Position numbers and translations under genes: made by a program
From: Triatoma infestans
Lineage: Eukaryota; Arthropoda; Insecta; Hemiptera; Reduviidae
DNA: 64,000 bases
Reading direction: 5' to 3'
NCBI GenBank assembly: GCA_011037195.1
Contig: JAAEAF010001082.1
Coordinates: 1-64,000 of the forward strand
Shown here: positions 47,560 to 58,945 of the stretch, piece by piece
How the letters are laid out: each line of letters opens with the position of its first letter
Numbering within the stretch: position 1 is the first letter of the stretch
Notes under the pieces: generated by a model
The model's input: only the letters and a program-made list of their open reading frames with translations
Databases searched by the model: none
Told to the model about the DNA's origin: nothing

Positions 47560-47780
47560 AGAATGAAATGTGTTACCATTTGCAGTTTTCTGAGATTTCC
47601 TCTTAAAAAAAACAACTTATTTCATTAGAACTGATATACTAACTATAAAACAAAGTCTTATCCCTTTTGTTTGAAATTGTTCACGAGAAAGTTTATTAAA
47701 GGGTGTTTTAGGGGAAGGGTAAGATTGTAGTATCCTTTGAAGAGTGGTTTAAGATTCTCGCATTTATATAACATTGAAGA
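47560..47780 (+). repeat. Decayed family F unit
   Basis: Follows the order 'cagttttctgagat', 'ttgtttgaaattgttc', 'gaaagtttattaaagggtg', 'aggggaagggta'. Highly diverged; a low-certainty member. Confidence 0.4.
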
Positions 47781-48797
47781 GCCATCCAAATATCTAGGGC
47801 GTCTGCACATCTATGCAAGCATTACTTTTGCTGTATTAATAAGAAATAAATCAAATATAATTATAATGTGGGTCGTGGAGCAAACTTTTAAAATATGTGC
47901 TAAACTTCATTCTGTTTTTTAATAGGTCATTTATATCAAGCAAAGTGTTAACGTTTCATTTTTTTTTTTTTTTTTAAGCGGATATTTTCAATTAATAAAT
48001 TATTATAAATATCTTAGAAATTTAAATTTGCAATTTTATTTTGCAAAATCAAATTTTTAATTATCAACTTTTCTGGTTTTTTATAAAAGCCAAATCAAGT
48101 ATGTCACATATTAAATTGTTAGTAGGAAACTAAGTGATAATAGGTTAAGTAACAAGTAAATCACACGTGCTAGGCTTATCAGAAGATAATTTAGTTAGTG
48201 CATGCTTTATCTGGTAAATATTATCTCAATATGACCTTCATTTTAGTATAATTGCAAATTTAAAACTATTCAATAATTTTTTTTTATATCTCCTTTAGTT
48301 TTTAACTGAACTTTTATAGAGAAATATCTATTTAATTAATTAAAAATTGCAAGTTACAATATCTAAAATAAAACAATACAAAGAAAAAATAGGATGTCAT
48401 GTAGAAACTAATATAGGATAGGGGGAGAATCAATAGTAGATGTGGTGACCATTATGAAGGATAACTGGTCAATGAAGAGGATATTCCTCCCCACTAACAG
48501 AGGCAATAGCTGCAGGGAGAATTTCAGCTTTATATCTCCAGAGAGAGAGAAATAAGCCCTCTTTAATACAGTCTCCTGGGCAATACTGGTCCTTTTAGGG
48601 CGGACAGTGATCTTATTAGAACCACTGATGAACTAATAAATATTTTAAAATGTGACAGGAATGAAATAAATTATTTCTGAATAAACAGAAGGAAATTTAT
48701 GTAACCAAAATGGAATAAGAGTTCCTTATAATTTTGAATAAAATATATGAGAACAAGGTAAGTTGCTTTCTCAACTAATTCTACATTAAATGATAAT
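47781..48797. other. No recognised feature
   Basis: AT-rich. The frame at 47737-47922 has no recognisable motif. Confidence 0.4.
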
Positions 48798-48801
48798 ATA
48801 T

Positions 48802-49225
48802 TGTAACATTTTTCCAAACTAGATACTGCAACTAGTTGCTAAATGGGTTCGTTTAGATAAAACACACTAAACTGCTAACAACACCAATTTATTGTTTAAC
48901 ACAAAAATTACAAATAAAGAACTTAATATAATTAATACACAGTTTAAACCAACAATACTTCTCTTAGTTCTCTTTTTATTCACTTTTCACAAACGCACAC
49001 TCCGTTTGTAAAAAGACTGACTCACTCGAGCTGTTCTTCGCCTATTTATACCCTTGGACAAGGGTCTGGCAGCTTTTCGAACATTCTAGGCGCGGTAGAA
49101 CGTGGGAAACCGCTATAGAACAGTCAAAAAAAACCTAGAGCGCCCCGCTGGCGCTTCCCAGCAGCCACGAGGAGAACTTGAGGTGCCTGCTTTTTCTCCT
49201 AGATGGTACTACTGGCTGCGTTACA
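48802..49225 (-). mobile_element. Solo LTR, family L1 copy 1
   Basis: A 424-bp block with TGTAAC...GTTACA ends, flanked by ATAT on both sides (48798-48801 and 49226-49229). Read on the minus strand it matches the LTR at 59385-59766 through 'cagccagt', 'accatctaggaga' and 'cctcaagttctc', and has a TATA box (TATAAATAGG, about 49041-49050). GC-richer than its surroundings. No internal retroelement remains, so it is a solo LTR left by recombination. Confidence 0.85.
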
Positions 49226-49231
49226 ATATAA

Positions 49232-49704
49232 AGTGACTGCTTGAATTTTCTAATTTTAAGATGAAATTTATTAAAAGTCTTTTTTATTTAATTCATTAGC
49301 AAATTTTTTTCAGTCCCACAAAAAAATTTACAAAACTGAAAAAGTTTTAATCAATTCATTTAGTATATAGCAATCCTTTGTGAAAATTAGAATTTTTTAA
49401 ATTATAAAAGTAATAGCCTAATTTGCAGATTCGGAACTTATACAAATCAGCAAACATTCATATTGTTACGTAGCTGGTAAAAGATAAAACCTTAATTGTT
49501 TCATAAAGTTAAATATGATAAAACTTTATCAGTAATCTCTCGAATAACCTTGATATAAAACATTAAAACAATATAAGTTCTTATCAGTAAAATTTTATGA
49601 ACAGTTCACTAAATTTTGATAAACAAATTGCGTTTAAGGGAGACAATATTTGAAAAGTTATATTTGCATATGTTAATAACTTTTTTTTTCCCGATTATAA
49701 GAAA
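49232..49704. other. No recognised feature
   Basis: AT-rich filler between a solo LTR and the family A element. Confidence 0.45.
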
Positions 49705-49793
49705 ACTTTATTAATATTTGTTGTGGTGGTTGGTTCCGCAGAGCTGGAAAGCATCAGAGACATTTTCCGTGGTAGCCTGCTTCATTTTGTGGT

Positions 49794-49831
49794 CATCGAC
49801 CGGTTTCGGGCGTTCGCCCATCTTCAGGATG
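49794..49831 (-). ncRNA. Hammerhead-like motif, intact core, minus strand
   Basis: Same sequence as 28353-28390: CAUC/GAUG stem I, CUGAAGA, GGGC-GAAC-GCCC, GAAA, ACC/GGU, C. One extra U before stem II is the only departure from the standard layout. Confidence 0.6.
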
Positions 49832-50370
49832 CGTTTTTCAGACAGTGTGACAACACAGACTTGCACAGAGCAACTTAGTTTCACACTAACTGAGACGTAT
49901 TTTTAAAATACTAAACTCTTAAACTAGGTAAAGGGATGTGGCCATCTGGGTGGGAAAACAAGTGTTTGGGTTGTTAAAGGGCAAATTTATAACTATGCAC
50001 TGGAATCCATAGTTATAAAAAACTTAATTATAACAATCGTTTAATTTTAAATGAATGAATGAATTTTAAATATTAATTTAAATCGTTAGTTAATTTTATT
50101 TAAATTTATTTTGTGTATTTTTATATTCTATTTTGGTTAGTAATCTCCCTTCAACAACAGAGTTTTAAAAATTAGACCCCCACGTGTTGTGTCCATTGTA
50201 AGGAAAATTTGCCCTTTAACAACCCAAACACGTGTTTTCGCACCCAGATGGCCATAACACGTGTTTAAGAGTACCTAGTTTAAGAGTTTAGTATTTTAAA
50301 AATACGTCTCAGTTAGTGTGAAACTAAGTTGCTCTGTGCAAGTCTGTGTTGTCACACTGTCTGAAAAACG

Positions 50371-50414
50371 CATCCTGAAGATGGGGGCGGAACCCCGCCC
50401 GAAACCGGTCGATG
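50371..50414 (+). ncRNA. Hammerhead-like motif with enlarged stem II
   Basis: Core, stem I and stem III are as in the other copies, but stem II spans 50382-50400 (19 bases instead of 13). It can form six pairs (GGGCGG with CCGCCC) closing an AACC loop, leaving UGG unpaired at its base. The length change keeps a paired stem. Confidence 0.55.
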
Positions 50415-50478
50415 ACCACAAAATGAAGCAGGCTACCACGGAAAATGTCTCTGATACTTTATTAATATATAAGAAAAT

Positions 50479-52184
50479 ATACATCGGTTTCAATAAAACT
50501 GCACATAAATAATTTATTTCTTAATAATTTAAAAATATGAATTAATTAATACATGTACATATTTGGCACGAAAACCCAGTGGTTAGAGTCCCCAGAATAG
50601 TTGAGTGGTTAGTGATAGACCTCAAAGCTGAAATGTATAGTGATACTAGGTTGGATTATAGTCTTCGTCTTGGATTTGTTACGAAAAATATATAGTAATA
50701 ATGTGTTTGTTATCTGTCTCCTTCCACGACATCTGATCGGCAGTCAGATTTTAGATTACTATCTCTTACGCCTCCATTAAGGAGAAGTATTACGAGCTTG
50801 TCAAATTTTCTTAGGGACTTAATATTATATCCATTCTGTCTCTGCTTCATTACTTGTTTTTAATTTGGACCGGCTTCAAACTTTTCTCCATCTTCAGATG
50901 CCACCTTCCACTTACACAGTTTCTATAACATAGGACAGGACGGTCTCCTTAGGGGATAAATACGTAAAAGGAGAAAACAGGTTCTTATACTTTGACTCAT
51001 ACTGGTAAATATATAATTTTAAACATCACTAAACTTAAATTTTTTTTTTTTTTTAAATAATACTTTATAATATCAAACGAACCGTTTAACAAATGTTTCC
51101 AGTACCATGACAAATTTCTTTTCCCATGAAGAAATTTAAAAAAAATAATAATAATAGCTAGTTAGTTTTGTTTGGAAAATGTCCAGTTAGGTACTTTGTT
51201 ATGCGGAAGTCTAGAATTACACAGTCAGCAATAACAGAACTTCTTTGAATGTTCTTATTAATTTGTTGATAATTTTATATGCCGAAATGTTTTGCATGCC
51301 GACCTGCTTAATAATAAATTTACTGCACACATCAGCATTAACTTTATACTTTTTTTTTTTTAATTTAATATTTATTTATAACTAAAGGAGATAGACAAAT
51401 TTGACAGAAATATGCAAGAGATGATATTCTCTCATTGTTGTTTACTCAGTGAGAGAACCAGACAAATTCAATCTTGTAAATTTTTAATCTGGATTTACTT
51501 GGTTACAGTATTATATAGATGAGAGATCTACATTTATAATAAATCATTTCTTTTAAGGGAAGCATGGACCTCCCAGCTTCTTCAGACAAGGAACCCCCCT
51601 TTGTCAACGTTGAACGAAATGTTTGCAGTTAGTATATTGTTTTTTTTTTTTTTTTTTATAAAATTGGTGCCTTTATCGAGAAAAATATGAAAACGTAAAT
51701 TTTATGTATCTATTCAAATTTATTGAATACTACTTCGAAATACTTGAAATATACAATACAATTTTTGAAAATTGATACGATGGCGACACTTTTTCTTCTT
51801 TTTTTTTTTTTTTTTTTTGTACCTTGGACAATTATTTTTTCTCGTCTCTAGGCTCCAGAACAAGAATTCTAGTGGATATTCAGAAAAGCCGATATATTTG
51901 ATAAATTTTCAAATTCTTATTAAAGTAATATAAAAAATCAAATTTCGCTGATCATATAAAAAAAAAAAAAATGAAGTGATAACTGCCTTATAACTATAAT
52001 ATAAAGGAGGCAGGCACCGTGGATAGATGAATGTTTGGGACTACCGTCAAGATAAAGTGTATTGCGGTTTTACTGGATTCGATTCTACGTCTTGATTATC
52101 TATTTTATCGTTGTAATTATATTAGTAATTTTACTACATATATTTGTTATCCACCTTTACGCGAGGGAGGGTTCGCAGGATACC
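50479..52184. other. No recognised gene
   Basis: AT-rich with T runs (51037-51054, 51641-51657, 51800-51819). A hammerhead-like trace at 50868-50900 (minus) has lost the core GAAA. The frame at 52031-52255 has no known motif. Confidence 0.45.
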
Positions 52185-52690
52185 TTTATAATCCCCGGAA
52201 CCCTTCTGCGGCTTGTGCAGCAGCCTTATTCAAACTTCTAGCAAAGGTTGGATAGAAGAACAGCGTTTGCTTTGGTGGGAAAGATCACCAGGACAGAGGC
52301 AGGCAAAACTCTTTATCAAGAGACATTTGCGTAAATTTACCAGAGATCTACTGAGCCATACCCGAAGGGATATAAGCTAATTGTGGGTCTACTAACAGGG
52401 CACTGTAGGCTGACTTGCGATAGTGCGGTATGCCGATTCTGCAAGGCAGAGGAAGAAACCCCGGCGCACATCCTCTGTGAGTGTGCCGGCTTGGCGAAGA
52501 CAAGGTTTCTTCGATTGGGGCAGGCAATCCTGAAGCTATGAGCTTCATGACAGAGCCGCTCTCAGCTTTGCTAGGAGTGATTAGGAGGGCAAAGCTGGGG
52601 GTTGTGGTATAATTTAAGGAAATCCACAATAGACCTCGTCTTGTAGGTCGCAGTGGAATGAGGCTCCCCCCCCCCGTTTCTAATCTAATC
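52185..52690 (+). pseudogene. LINE 3' fragment after RNase H
   Basis: Plus-strand frames give LTGHCRLTCDSAVCRFCKAEEETPAHI and CECAGLAKTRFLRLG. This is the CxxC...H...C domain that follows RNase H in several insect LINE lineages. A short 3' UTR follows, then a C run at 52667-52676. Stops occur in each frame. It could be the missing 3' portion of the family at 38.5 and 55.6 kb, but no overlap exists in this window to prove it. Confidence 0.65.
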
Positions 52691-52775
52691 TATCCACCTT
52701 TATCCAACCAAGCATCTACTCTGTAGTTGGACTTAAAACCTACCTGAATAAAAAACAACTTTGTATTTTTTCGCA

Positions 52776-52883
52776 CTGTATAGGAAGGAGATATTGCGAT
52801 CGTATCAAAAAGTGGAGGTTTTCACCGGAAATAACCTACATGTTTTGAAATCCCCAGAATACGAAAAAAATTTGTTTAGCAAA

Positions 52884-52932
<49 letters not shown>

Positions 52933-53031
52933 ACGTATGTATGTATGTGATGTTGTAAAACAAGGTAAGTCAAAAACGAAAAATCACAGGAAGCTTGTAG
53001 TAGGCCACATTTTATACGAAGTTGTTGTGGT
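52776..53031 (+). repeat. Family F head with compound microsatellite
   Basis: Head blocks ('gatattgcgatcgtatca', 'gttttcaccggaaata') lead to (CT)n(AT)n(GT)n at 52886-52933, in the family's usual GT position. A family A miniature is inserted directly after it. Confidence 0.7.
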
Positions 53032-53098
53032 GGTTGGTTCCGCAGAGCTGGAAAGCATCAAAGACATTTTCCGTGGCCTACCACGAAAAATGACTGAT
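53032..53098 (+). mobile_element. Miniature family A derivative, hammerhead lost
   Basis: Only 67 bases. It starts TTGTTGTGGTGGTTGG, runs to 'gacattttccgtgg', then jumps to the inverted 'ccacgaaaaatg' and ends in CTGAT. The whole centre, with both hammerhead motifs, is gone. Flanks TTTATACGAAG (53021-53031) and CTTATACGACG (53099-53109) look like a TSD with two changes. Confidence 0.7.
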
Positions 53099-53109
53099 CT
53101 TATACGACG

Positions 53110-53860
53110 GTTTCGGGCGAAATCCAACTTCTTTTTTTTAAGTTTTACGCAGTTGTCTCCAAAACAGTTCCAACGATTTGCTTTAAACTTCGTATACCAA
53201 CTACATAAATAAATAACAACGATGTATGGTTCTGCTACTTATATAATATGAAAGTACGTATATTGGAAACATTGCTAGAATTCCAAAATTTAGAACTCTG
53301 ATCAACTAGAAGTATTAATTTATAGAATTAATTTTTTTAATTTTTTTGGGGGCCATTTTCTTAAATACGGCTAAAACGCTAATTTTTATACTTGGAATAT
53401 TAACTGGAAGTTTATGGTCCTGGAAAGTTAGTATATTTGAAAGTCGGTAGATTGCGGTAGAGCAGTAGTGGTGAGGAAGGTTTTTATAAGAAGGTTAGGA
53501 GAGATGTAGTATGGTAACATGTGAGGTAATCAAAAGTTCTGTTTTTGTTTTTAAAGAAAATATACGAAGTTCTGTGTAGAGTACTTTGGTTTTGGATATT
53601 TCCCTGGATCTTGTTGTAGCTGCATAAAATCAACATAACTGGTACAAGCGTGACGGTACAGGCAACTATATTTTATTTTCAATTTAGCAAATGTAACAGT
53701 AGAAATAAACATTTCACTTTTATTTCCAACATTTTTCTGGAAAAATTTATTCTTGGTGTTTTTAAGGAATCTATGAGATTAAATTTGAAATGTTAACGGG
53801 GGTTTGTACGATGTTACTAGCGTTATCTTCTGGACTACAAAATGTAATTATTTTAAGTGC
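53110..53860 (+). repeat. Decayed family F units
   Basis: Two diverged units: 53150-53260 ('tctccaaaacagttccaacgat') and about 53330-53850 ('ggccattttcttaaatac', 'aacatttttctggaaaa'). Boundaries are soft. Confidence 0.45.
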
Positions 53861-55269
53861 TATTTGCCTTGAGTAGGCATCTCGATATTTATATTAAACT
53901 ATGTTACAATTTTCTATTATTTGTGATACGAACAAGCCTGCAGTATGTTCAGTTCATATTCAGATTCAACGTTATCATTTTGCATATTGCATTGTACAAA
54001 GTATTAACAATGAATCTTATTTATTTATTTTTTTTATGATACTACTATTCTACGAGTGATACTCAAAAAAAAAAAAAAAAATGATCTCAAAACATAACTA
54101 TTATCATATGAGCAACCTAACTTGGCAATGGGCTGGCTTATATTGTCGCATAACAAGACCAGATTCCTAAAACGCAAATATTACCAACAGAAATAAAAGA
54201 AAGAAATGATAATGTAAGTTTGCAAAGGGGTGGAAAACAACTGCTAACAGTTTCATCTTTCTACAATTGCACGGCTTCGTTCATTTAAATCCGGGAGGCT
54301 TTATATTCCCAAGAGAGTGAAGGCAATAGTATAAAGGCAAGAAAGGCTAATGAAAAAGTGCCGCCACCCTTGTTCTAAGCTTCTTTCTTTTTATCATATT
54401 TGTATGCATGAGATGAAATTTTCTTGCAACGTCTTCATCATCTATTTCGGAATATGGTGCAAAAAAAAAACAGGATAGTCACACCACGTTATTATAATTT
54501 CTAAGCATTATTTCTTTTTTTTTTTGTAAACATATTTAATTTTTTATTTGCTCTTTGTAAATATGCTATTAACTGTTAATTACTTTTTCAGTACTAAAAG
54601 ATTATAGATAGGAATTATCTTTTGATATTACTGGTAAGAGTTTGTGTTTGTTGTGAACAAAATATGTCAAATTTGAAAACTTGCAACACATTCCATTTAG
54701 ATAACATCACTAGATCTGACATTAAGTTTCGCTCAAAAATCCACGAAACGAAAGTGCAATTTTACTGTATTTTTTTCGATCATTCCCAATTTTTTCGAAA
54801 TCGACACAACAATTTTCCTTAAATTTCATATACTATCTACAAAAATAATCGCCTTTTAATTATTGAAACATTTCTGGGGAATCTGATAAAAAAAAAACCA
54901 CTCAGACACTTACATGTGTATACACCCTCATAGAGAATATCATTTCCTGAATACAGTTTTTGGTATGAAAATGTACCATTTGGCTATCAAAACATGTATG
55001 TCCATTGAAATCTCAGTTTAAATATTTATTTTTTTCCTTCTTCTTAATCTATTGTAACTTCGTCTACTTCAACGTTTTCCAAACTATGGGGTGCACCTCC
55101 TAGGGGCGGTGCGCAGCTTTTATCAGAAATATACTTTTCAAGTACAAATAACTTATTTATGTCATAGCTCGGTTTGAAAAGATATGTGGAGAAAAACAAG
55201 CCCACCCATCGCAATAAAATAGTATTATGTTATATTAATTGATTCTTGTATTTTTTAAAGATTAATTTA
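53861..55269. other. No gene; weak family F traces near 54700-54900
   Basis: AT-rich. The stretch 54740-54880 keeps the order 'cgaaacgaaagtgc', 'ttttttcgaaatcg', 'aacatttctgggga' of a decayed F unit. Nothing else is supportable. Confidence 0.4.
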
Positions 55270-55476
55270 ATTTTTTTTTTTTAAGGCGCGTCAACATCTA
55301 TGGTCATTGGAGCCCGGAGCCTTTTCAGTGCAATGCCGGCACTGAAACAGTGTTCTCTCCATCCACCGGACAGTGAACTGTAGAAGCTCCTAGGAAGAAA
55401 AAAATCTAAGCGTAGCATGGCTGGACTCGAACCCGGTGGAGTCTAGTATGCTAACCTCTTAGCTATTCCCTTCCCT
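55270..55476 (-). mobile_element. tRNA-derived SINE, second long copy
   Basis: Same family and strand as 41203-41440. The B box is GGTTCGAGTCC (55423-55433), and the body 'ggctcc.ggctcc' and poly(A) (T run at 55271-55282) are present. It has internal deletions, including much of the A-box side. No clear TSD was found. Confidence 0.8.
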
Positions 55477-55603
55477 TTAGTAAATGTTCTACTATATTGA
55501 TAATTGATGTACTATCATAATAAATATTTAATTTTTCCGATAAGAATTTACTAAATATATAATATTGTTTTGAAATCCATTAAATGAGTTGTGAAGACAG
55601 TAT
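55477..55603. other. No recognised feature
   Basis: Short AT-rich linker between a SINE and a LINE tail. Confidence 0.5.
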
Positions 55604-56625
55604 TTATATTATTATTATTATTCGTCAGTCGGGAGGGATCAAACCCTACGCTATCCAAAGCCCCACTGGGCCCATGTAGATACACCAAGAAAAGCAACAA
55701 TAAACCGGGTCTAGAACAAATATCCAGACCCGGGTCTAATCCATCTAAGATCACCGCAGTCCGTACAAATCGGACAATAACCTTAAGGGGAAATAGCCTA
55801 AGCTCTTCCACAGACATCCTATTCCGACCAAAGGTTCTGAACCTAATTTCCTCAAAACCCAGGCAATCAGTCATCAGATGGATGGGTATTTCCTCCTCTC
55901 TCTCACAGACTCTACAATAATGGATCCAGCATGAGCCCCATTAAATAGAGATGTCTCCTTAAACCACAATGCCCAGTAAGGGATCCAACCAGATGCCTGA
56001 GAGAGCTACGTGAAAAACACAGCAAAGTCTGAGCATTTTGGACTACCGAAAACCAGCTGAGCTCATCCATAAGGATGAATGCTGTGAACCTGTCCATGTC
56101 TAGAAGCCTGACAGCATGTGCCAGAAGACACGCTAACAGCAGGCTCGGGGCCAATGAGAGGGCGAGAGGCGGCTAATTTGGCAAACCTATCCACCTCCTC
56201 ATTCCCAAAAATTCCCATGTGACCTGCTACCCAGACTAGAAGCACATCCTTCAGAGAAGAAAGCTCTTCCAGTCTTTTAGAACATTCTAACACCAACCTG
56301 GAAGTGAAGACACATGAATTCAACGCCTTCAACGCATTTGGCTGTACGGGCAGATACAAACACCTTTTAAGTTAGTGTTACGTACCCTCTCATACAAGAT
56401 ACAACAAAGAATAGCATAAACTTCAGTCTGGAAGACTGTGGCCCATTCATCAAGAGATACTGCCAAATCATCTCCGGTCTCAAAATAGAGACTGCTACCA
56501 TCCATTCTGGAACCGTCCGTGTAACATCGGAAGTAATTATCAGGTATCACACCAGACGGACCCAGTCTTGACCAATCTTCCCTAGAAGGTAACCTGCCTG
56601 ATACTGTAAGAATGCTCGAAAACAA
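55604..56625 (-). pseudogene. LINE fragment with RNase H domain
   Basis: Minus-strand frames: 56625-56329 gives FRCYTDGSRMDG (first RNase H Asp) and EWATVFQTEVYAI (the Glu). 56359-56063 gives ALNSCVFTSRLVLECSKRLEELSSL and WVAGHMGIFGNEEVDRFAK (His, Asn and final Asp). All RNase HI catalytic positions are therefore visible, split over two frames. The rest of the 3' region runs to an (AAT)n tail at 55604-55620. Reverse transcriptase and endonuclease are missing. Closest relative in the window: 38548-39370. Confidence 0.85.
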
Positions 56626-57019
56626 AAGTCTTCAACATTTTAAAAGTATTTATAAGTTAAAGACTGTGAGTTGTTATGTTGTGTTGAAATATTTTTTTGT
56701 TGCATTTTTTAAAGTTTATTTTAAACGAACATAATATTATACTAATTACACTCACTGTAATAAATAAAGACTCTCCACTGGTCTACTTAATGGGGAAATG
56801 TGCGTGTAGCCAATCACGTGTGGAAATCATCCCCCACTTTCCAAATTTAAATCACCCTTTATTGAGGGAACGCTATCATTATTATCTACTGTTTTTAATA
56901 AGTGTGTGGAAAACCGAGTCTTTCTCCTCGCTAAGGCATCATGAAGCTATTATAACAGTATACATTAATTGATCCGTCTTCGATATACACTGCCACACAT
57001 CTATTATTAAGAAACTTCC
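56626..57019. other. No recognised feature
   Basis: The frame at 56697-56972 has no motif I recognise. Composition is like the surrounding AT-rich sequence. Confidence 0.4.
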
Positions 57020-57560
57020 ATCTTTTTATCTTCTTGCTAAAATTTTAGTGAAAAATGCAGCTAAATGTGTCCTAGCGCTCTCCATTGCACAGGAATACAT
57101 GATCAGCAATCATCAGGTCCTCTTACTTCTTAGTTTCAGTAATCCCTAATAAATCAACACTAGCTCTTCCAACTCCCTCACAAATTCCCACTCTTTCACT
57201 GAAATTTTCCTTACATTCCATGTTTCAAGTTGTAAAAATTAAATTTCCTCGATGTGGAAAAAGCCTAAAAACCAACCCTGATCTATTATTCCCAGTGTTG
57301 TGTTTAATCATTTAATTGTAGGACATGCAAGGGATTGGTTTCCTGTGTCTTAGCATGGTGAGAGGGCTGTAACCCTAAGGCTGCCTGAAATGTTGCCCAG
57401 GGAAGGTGACCCTGAGAAGGGAAGGACGGGAAATATAATTATTAGGATAGGTCTAGGAAGGGAAGTAGTGTTGGGAACATGTAGCAGATAACAACCCCTT
57501 TAGCTAGTCTCTTCGGTGGTGGATGCCATGGATCAATTTTTAATCCCGATGATTGCTCTC
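57020..57560 (-). pseudogene. LINE 5' fragment: leader and start of the endonuclease
   Basis: On the minus strand, a leader runs from about 57560 to 57230. Then come TWNVRKISVKEWEFVRELEE and, after a frameshift, ASVDLLGITETKK. TWN and ITE are the first two motifs of apurinic-type LINE endonucleases (catalytic Asn and Glu). The rest of the endonuclease and the reverse transcriptase are absent. A 36-base block in the leader (57289-57324) also occurs in the Harbinger relic at 59196-59231. The RT fragment at 963-1887 could belong to the same lineage, but this is only a guess. Confidence 0.65.
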
Positions 57561-58700
57561 ACAGCGAGGTTCGAAAATTTTACGATTGAAATATTTTCTC
57601 TTACAGGATGAAAAGAAAATTAAAAAACAATAAAAAAAAAAATCAAGTTTAAGAGAAACTAAGTAATGTATGCTGAAACATTGGTTTGATCTTAAAAACA
57701 ATTCACTTCCCAGTGCCAAGAAAATAAGTACAGCATCTTACGAGAATAAGGTATGCCATAAAATATGAATTAAGTTACGGCATTAAAAAAAAAAAAAATC
57801 ATTTTGGTTTATTCCTAATATTGAAGCAACCGCCGCAAGTGGTTTTGTATTTTATTTTTTATACTGGCCCAATAAAAGAAAAAAAAGGGTGCATTGGGGC
57901 GGCCTTCCCTTTCATTACGACAAAGAATAAAAATAAGTGAGAATAGAAATGGCAAGTTTAAAATGTTATAAAACTCGAGTTGGTAACGTAGCCCAAGATT
58001 AGGACGCCAGACCCTCCTCAACTAACAAAACAATTCTGCAACCCTCTCTGTTACTTGCATACTACCTCCTTGCCACTGATTTTTCTTTTCTTTTTCGTTT
58101 TTTTTAAGGCGTTATAAAACTTTTAATAAGTTAATAAATTCCAGAAAGAGCTGCCTCCAATCTTAAGGTCTCCTATCCACTTCAGACTATATATATATAG
58201 GGGCGCCATTTTGCTCCTTCTTATTAAAGTAAGAAGATAAATAGCACCCTACATTGTGCACATCTTCCTCTACACCCATTTTCTGGCAATCTTCTTCAAC
58301 TCTCTGAAAACTCACATTATTGTTCGAAGAACGTATATGAAAATCGAACAAAACCCGTTCATTAAAGTGCAACCCTATCTTGTTTGTTTGACAACAGGTG
58401 CAATACGATGAGTTATACATAATAAATTATTTAATTATGAAATAAGTTTTAAGTAATTAATAATCTACATTATTAATCTACTTGCGAGTAAAAGTTTAAC
58501 CTTTGTTAGGAATAAAATTAATTAATTTTTTTCTATGTATGTTAAAAGAACATTTAAAATCAGTTTAGACTAAAAAACTTTCCAGCTAAGTGGAATTTTA
58601 AGACGTAAAATTTCTGTTATAGCCATACAGTTACATTTAAACTAACTTAAGTGAACCAGGTGTTCTGCTCATGAATTTTAACTTTTTCTTTAAAATGCAT
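57561..58700. other. No recognised gene
   Basis: AT-rich with A runs at 57631-57640 and 57786-57797. The minus frames at 57815-58021 and 58187-58420 lack known motifs. Confidence 0.4.
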
Positions 58701-58860
58701 TAAGGGTAATGACAGAGACGCGGTTTTAAAACAGCGTCAGTAGGTGATTGATCTCAGGAATGAGTCGGTTTAACTTACCCGAAGTCACCTGAAGGGTGTT
58801 TTAACGTGTTCAGATGGCTCTGTTTAGACATAGGCGTTTGTTGACTCGTATTGTTTACAA

Positions 58861-58945
58861 ATGGCTGGAGAAAAAATTTGATGCAGAAAAGCTAATAAAC
58901 GAACTAGAAAATCGACCGGCACTTTGGGATATGAGGAAAAAGTAA
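58861..58945 (+). pseudogene. MADF-domain N-terminus of a Harbinger second ORF
   Basis: FDAEKLINELENRPALWDM is the start of a MADF (Adf-1-like DNA-binding) domain: a short acidic/basic lead, LI.E...RP.LWD. ATG at 58861 would give MAGEK, but an extra A in the A run at 58871-58876 shifts the frame. Harbinger elements encode such a protein next to the transposase. Truncated after about 28 residues. Confidence 0.65.

Larger units (their letters stand above)
49718..50465 (+). mobile_element. Hammerhead-like palindromic element, family A copy 3 (reference)
   Basis: The cleanest family member, 748 bp. It starts TTGTTGTGGTGGTTGG, ends GTCTCTGAT, and is flanked by a perfect 13-bp duplication ACTTTATTAATAT (49705-49717 and 50466-50478). 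Inverted arms of about 200 bases each carry a hammerhead-like motif: minus 49794-49831 and plus 50371-50414. The arms share 'cagacagtgtgacaacacag' and 'gagacgtatttttaaaata' blocks. The left arm has about 36 extra bases outside the inverted region. No frame encodes a polymerase, integrase or nuclease, so mobility must come from another element. The outline fits retrozyme- or Penelope-derived repeats, known to carry hammerhead motifs. Confidence 0.85.

Noticed and set aside
50868..50900. Another hammerhead on the minus strand (CTGAAGA...GAAGCCGGTC)
   Set aside because: GAAA reads GAAG and no proper stem II forms; only a family resemblance remains.
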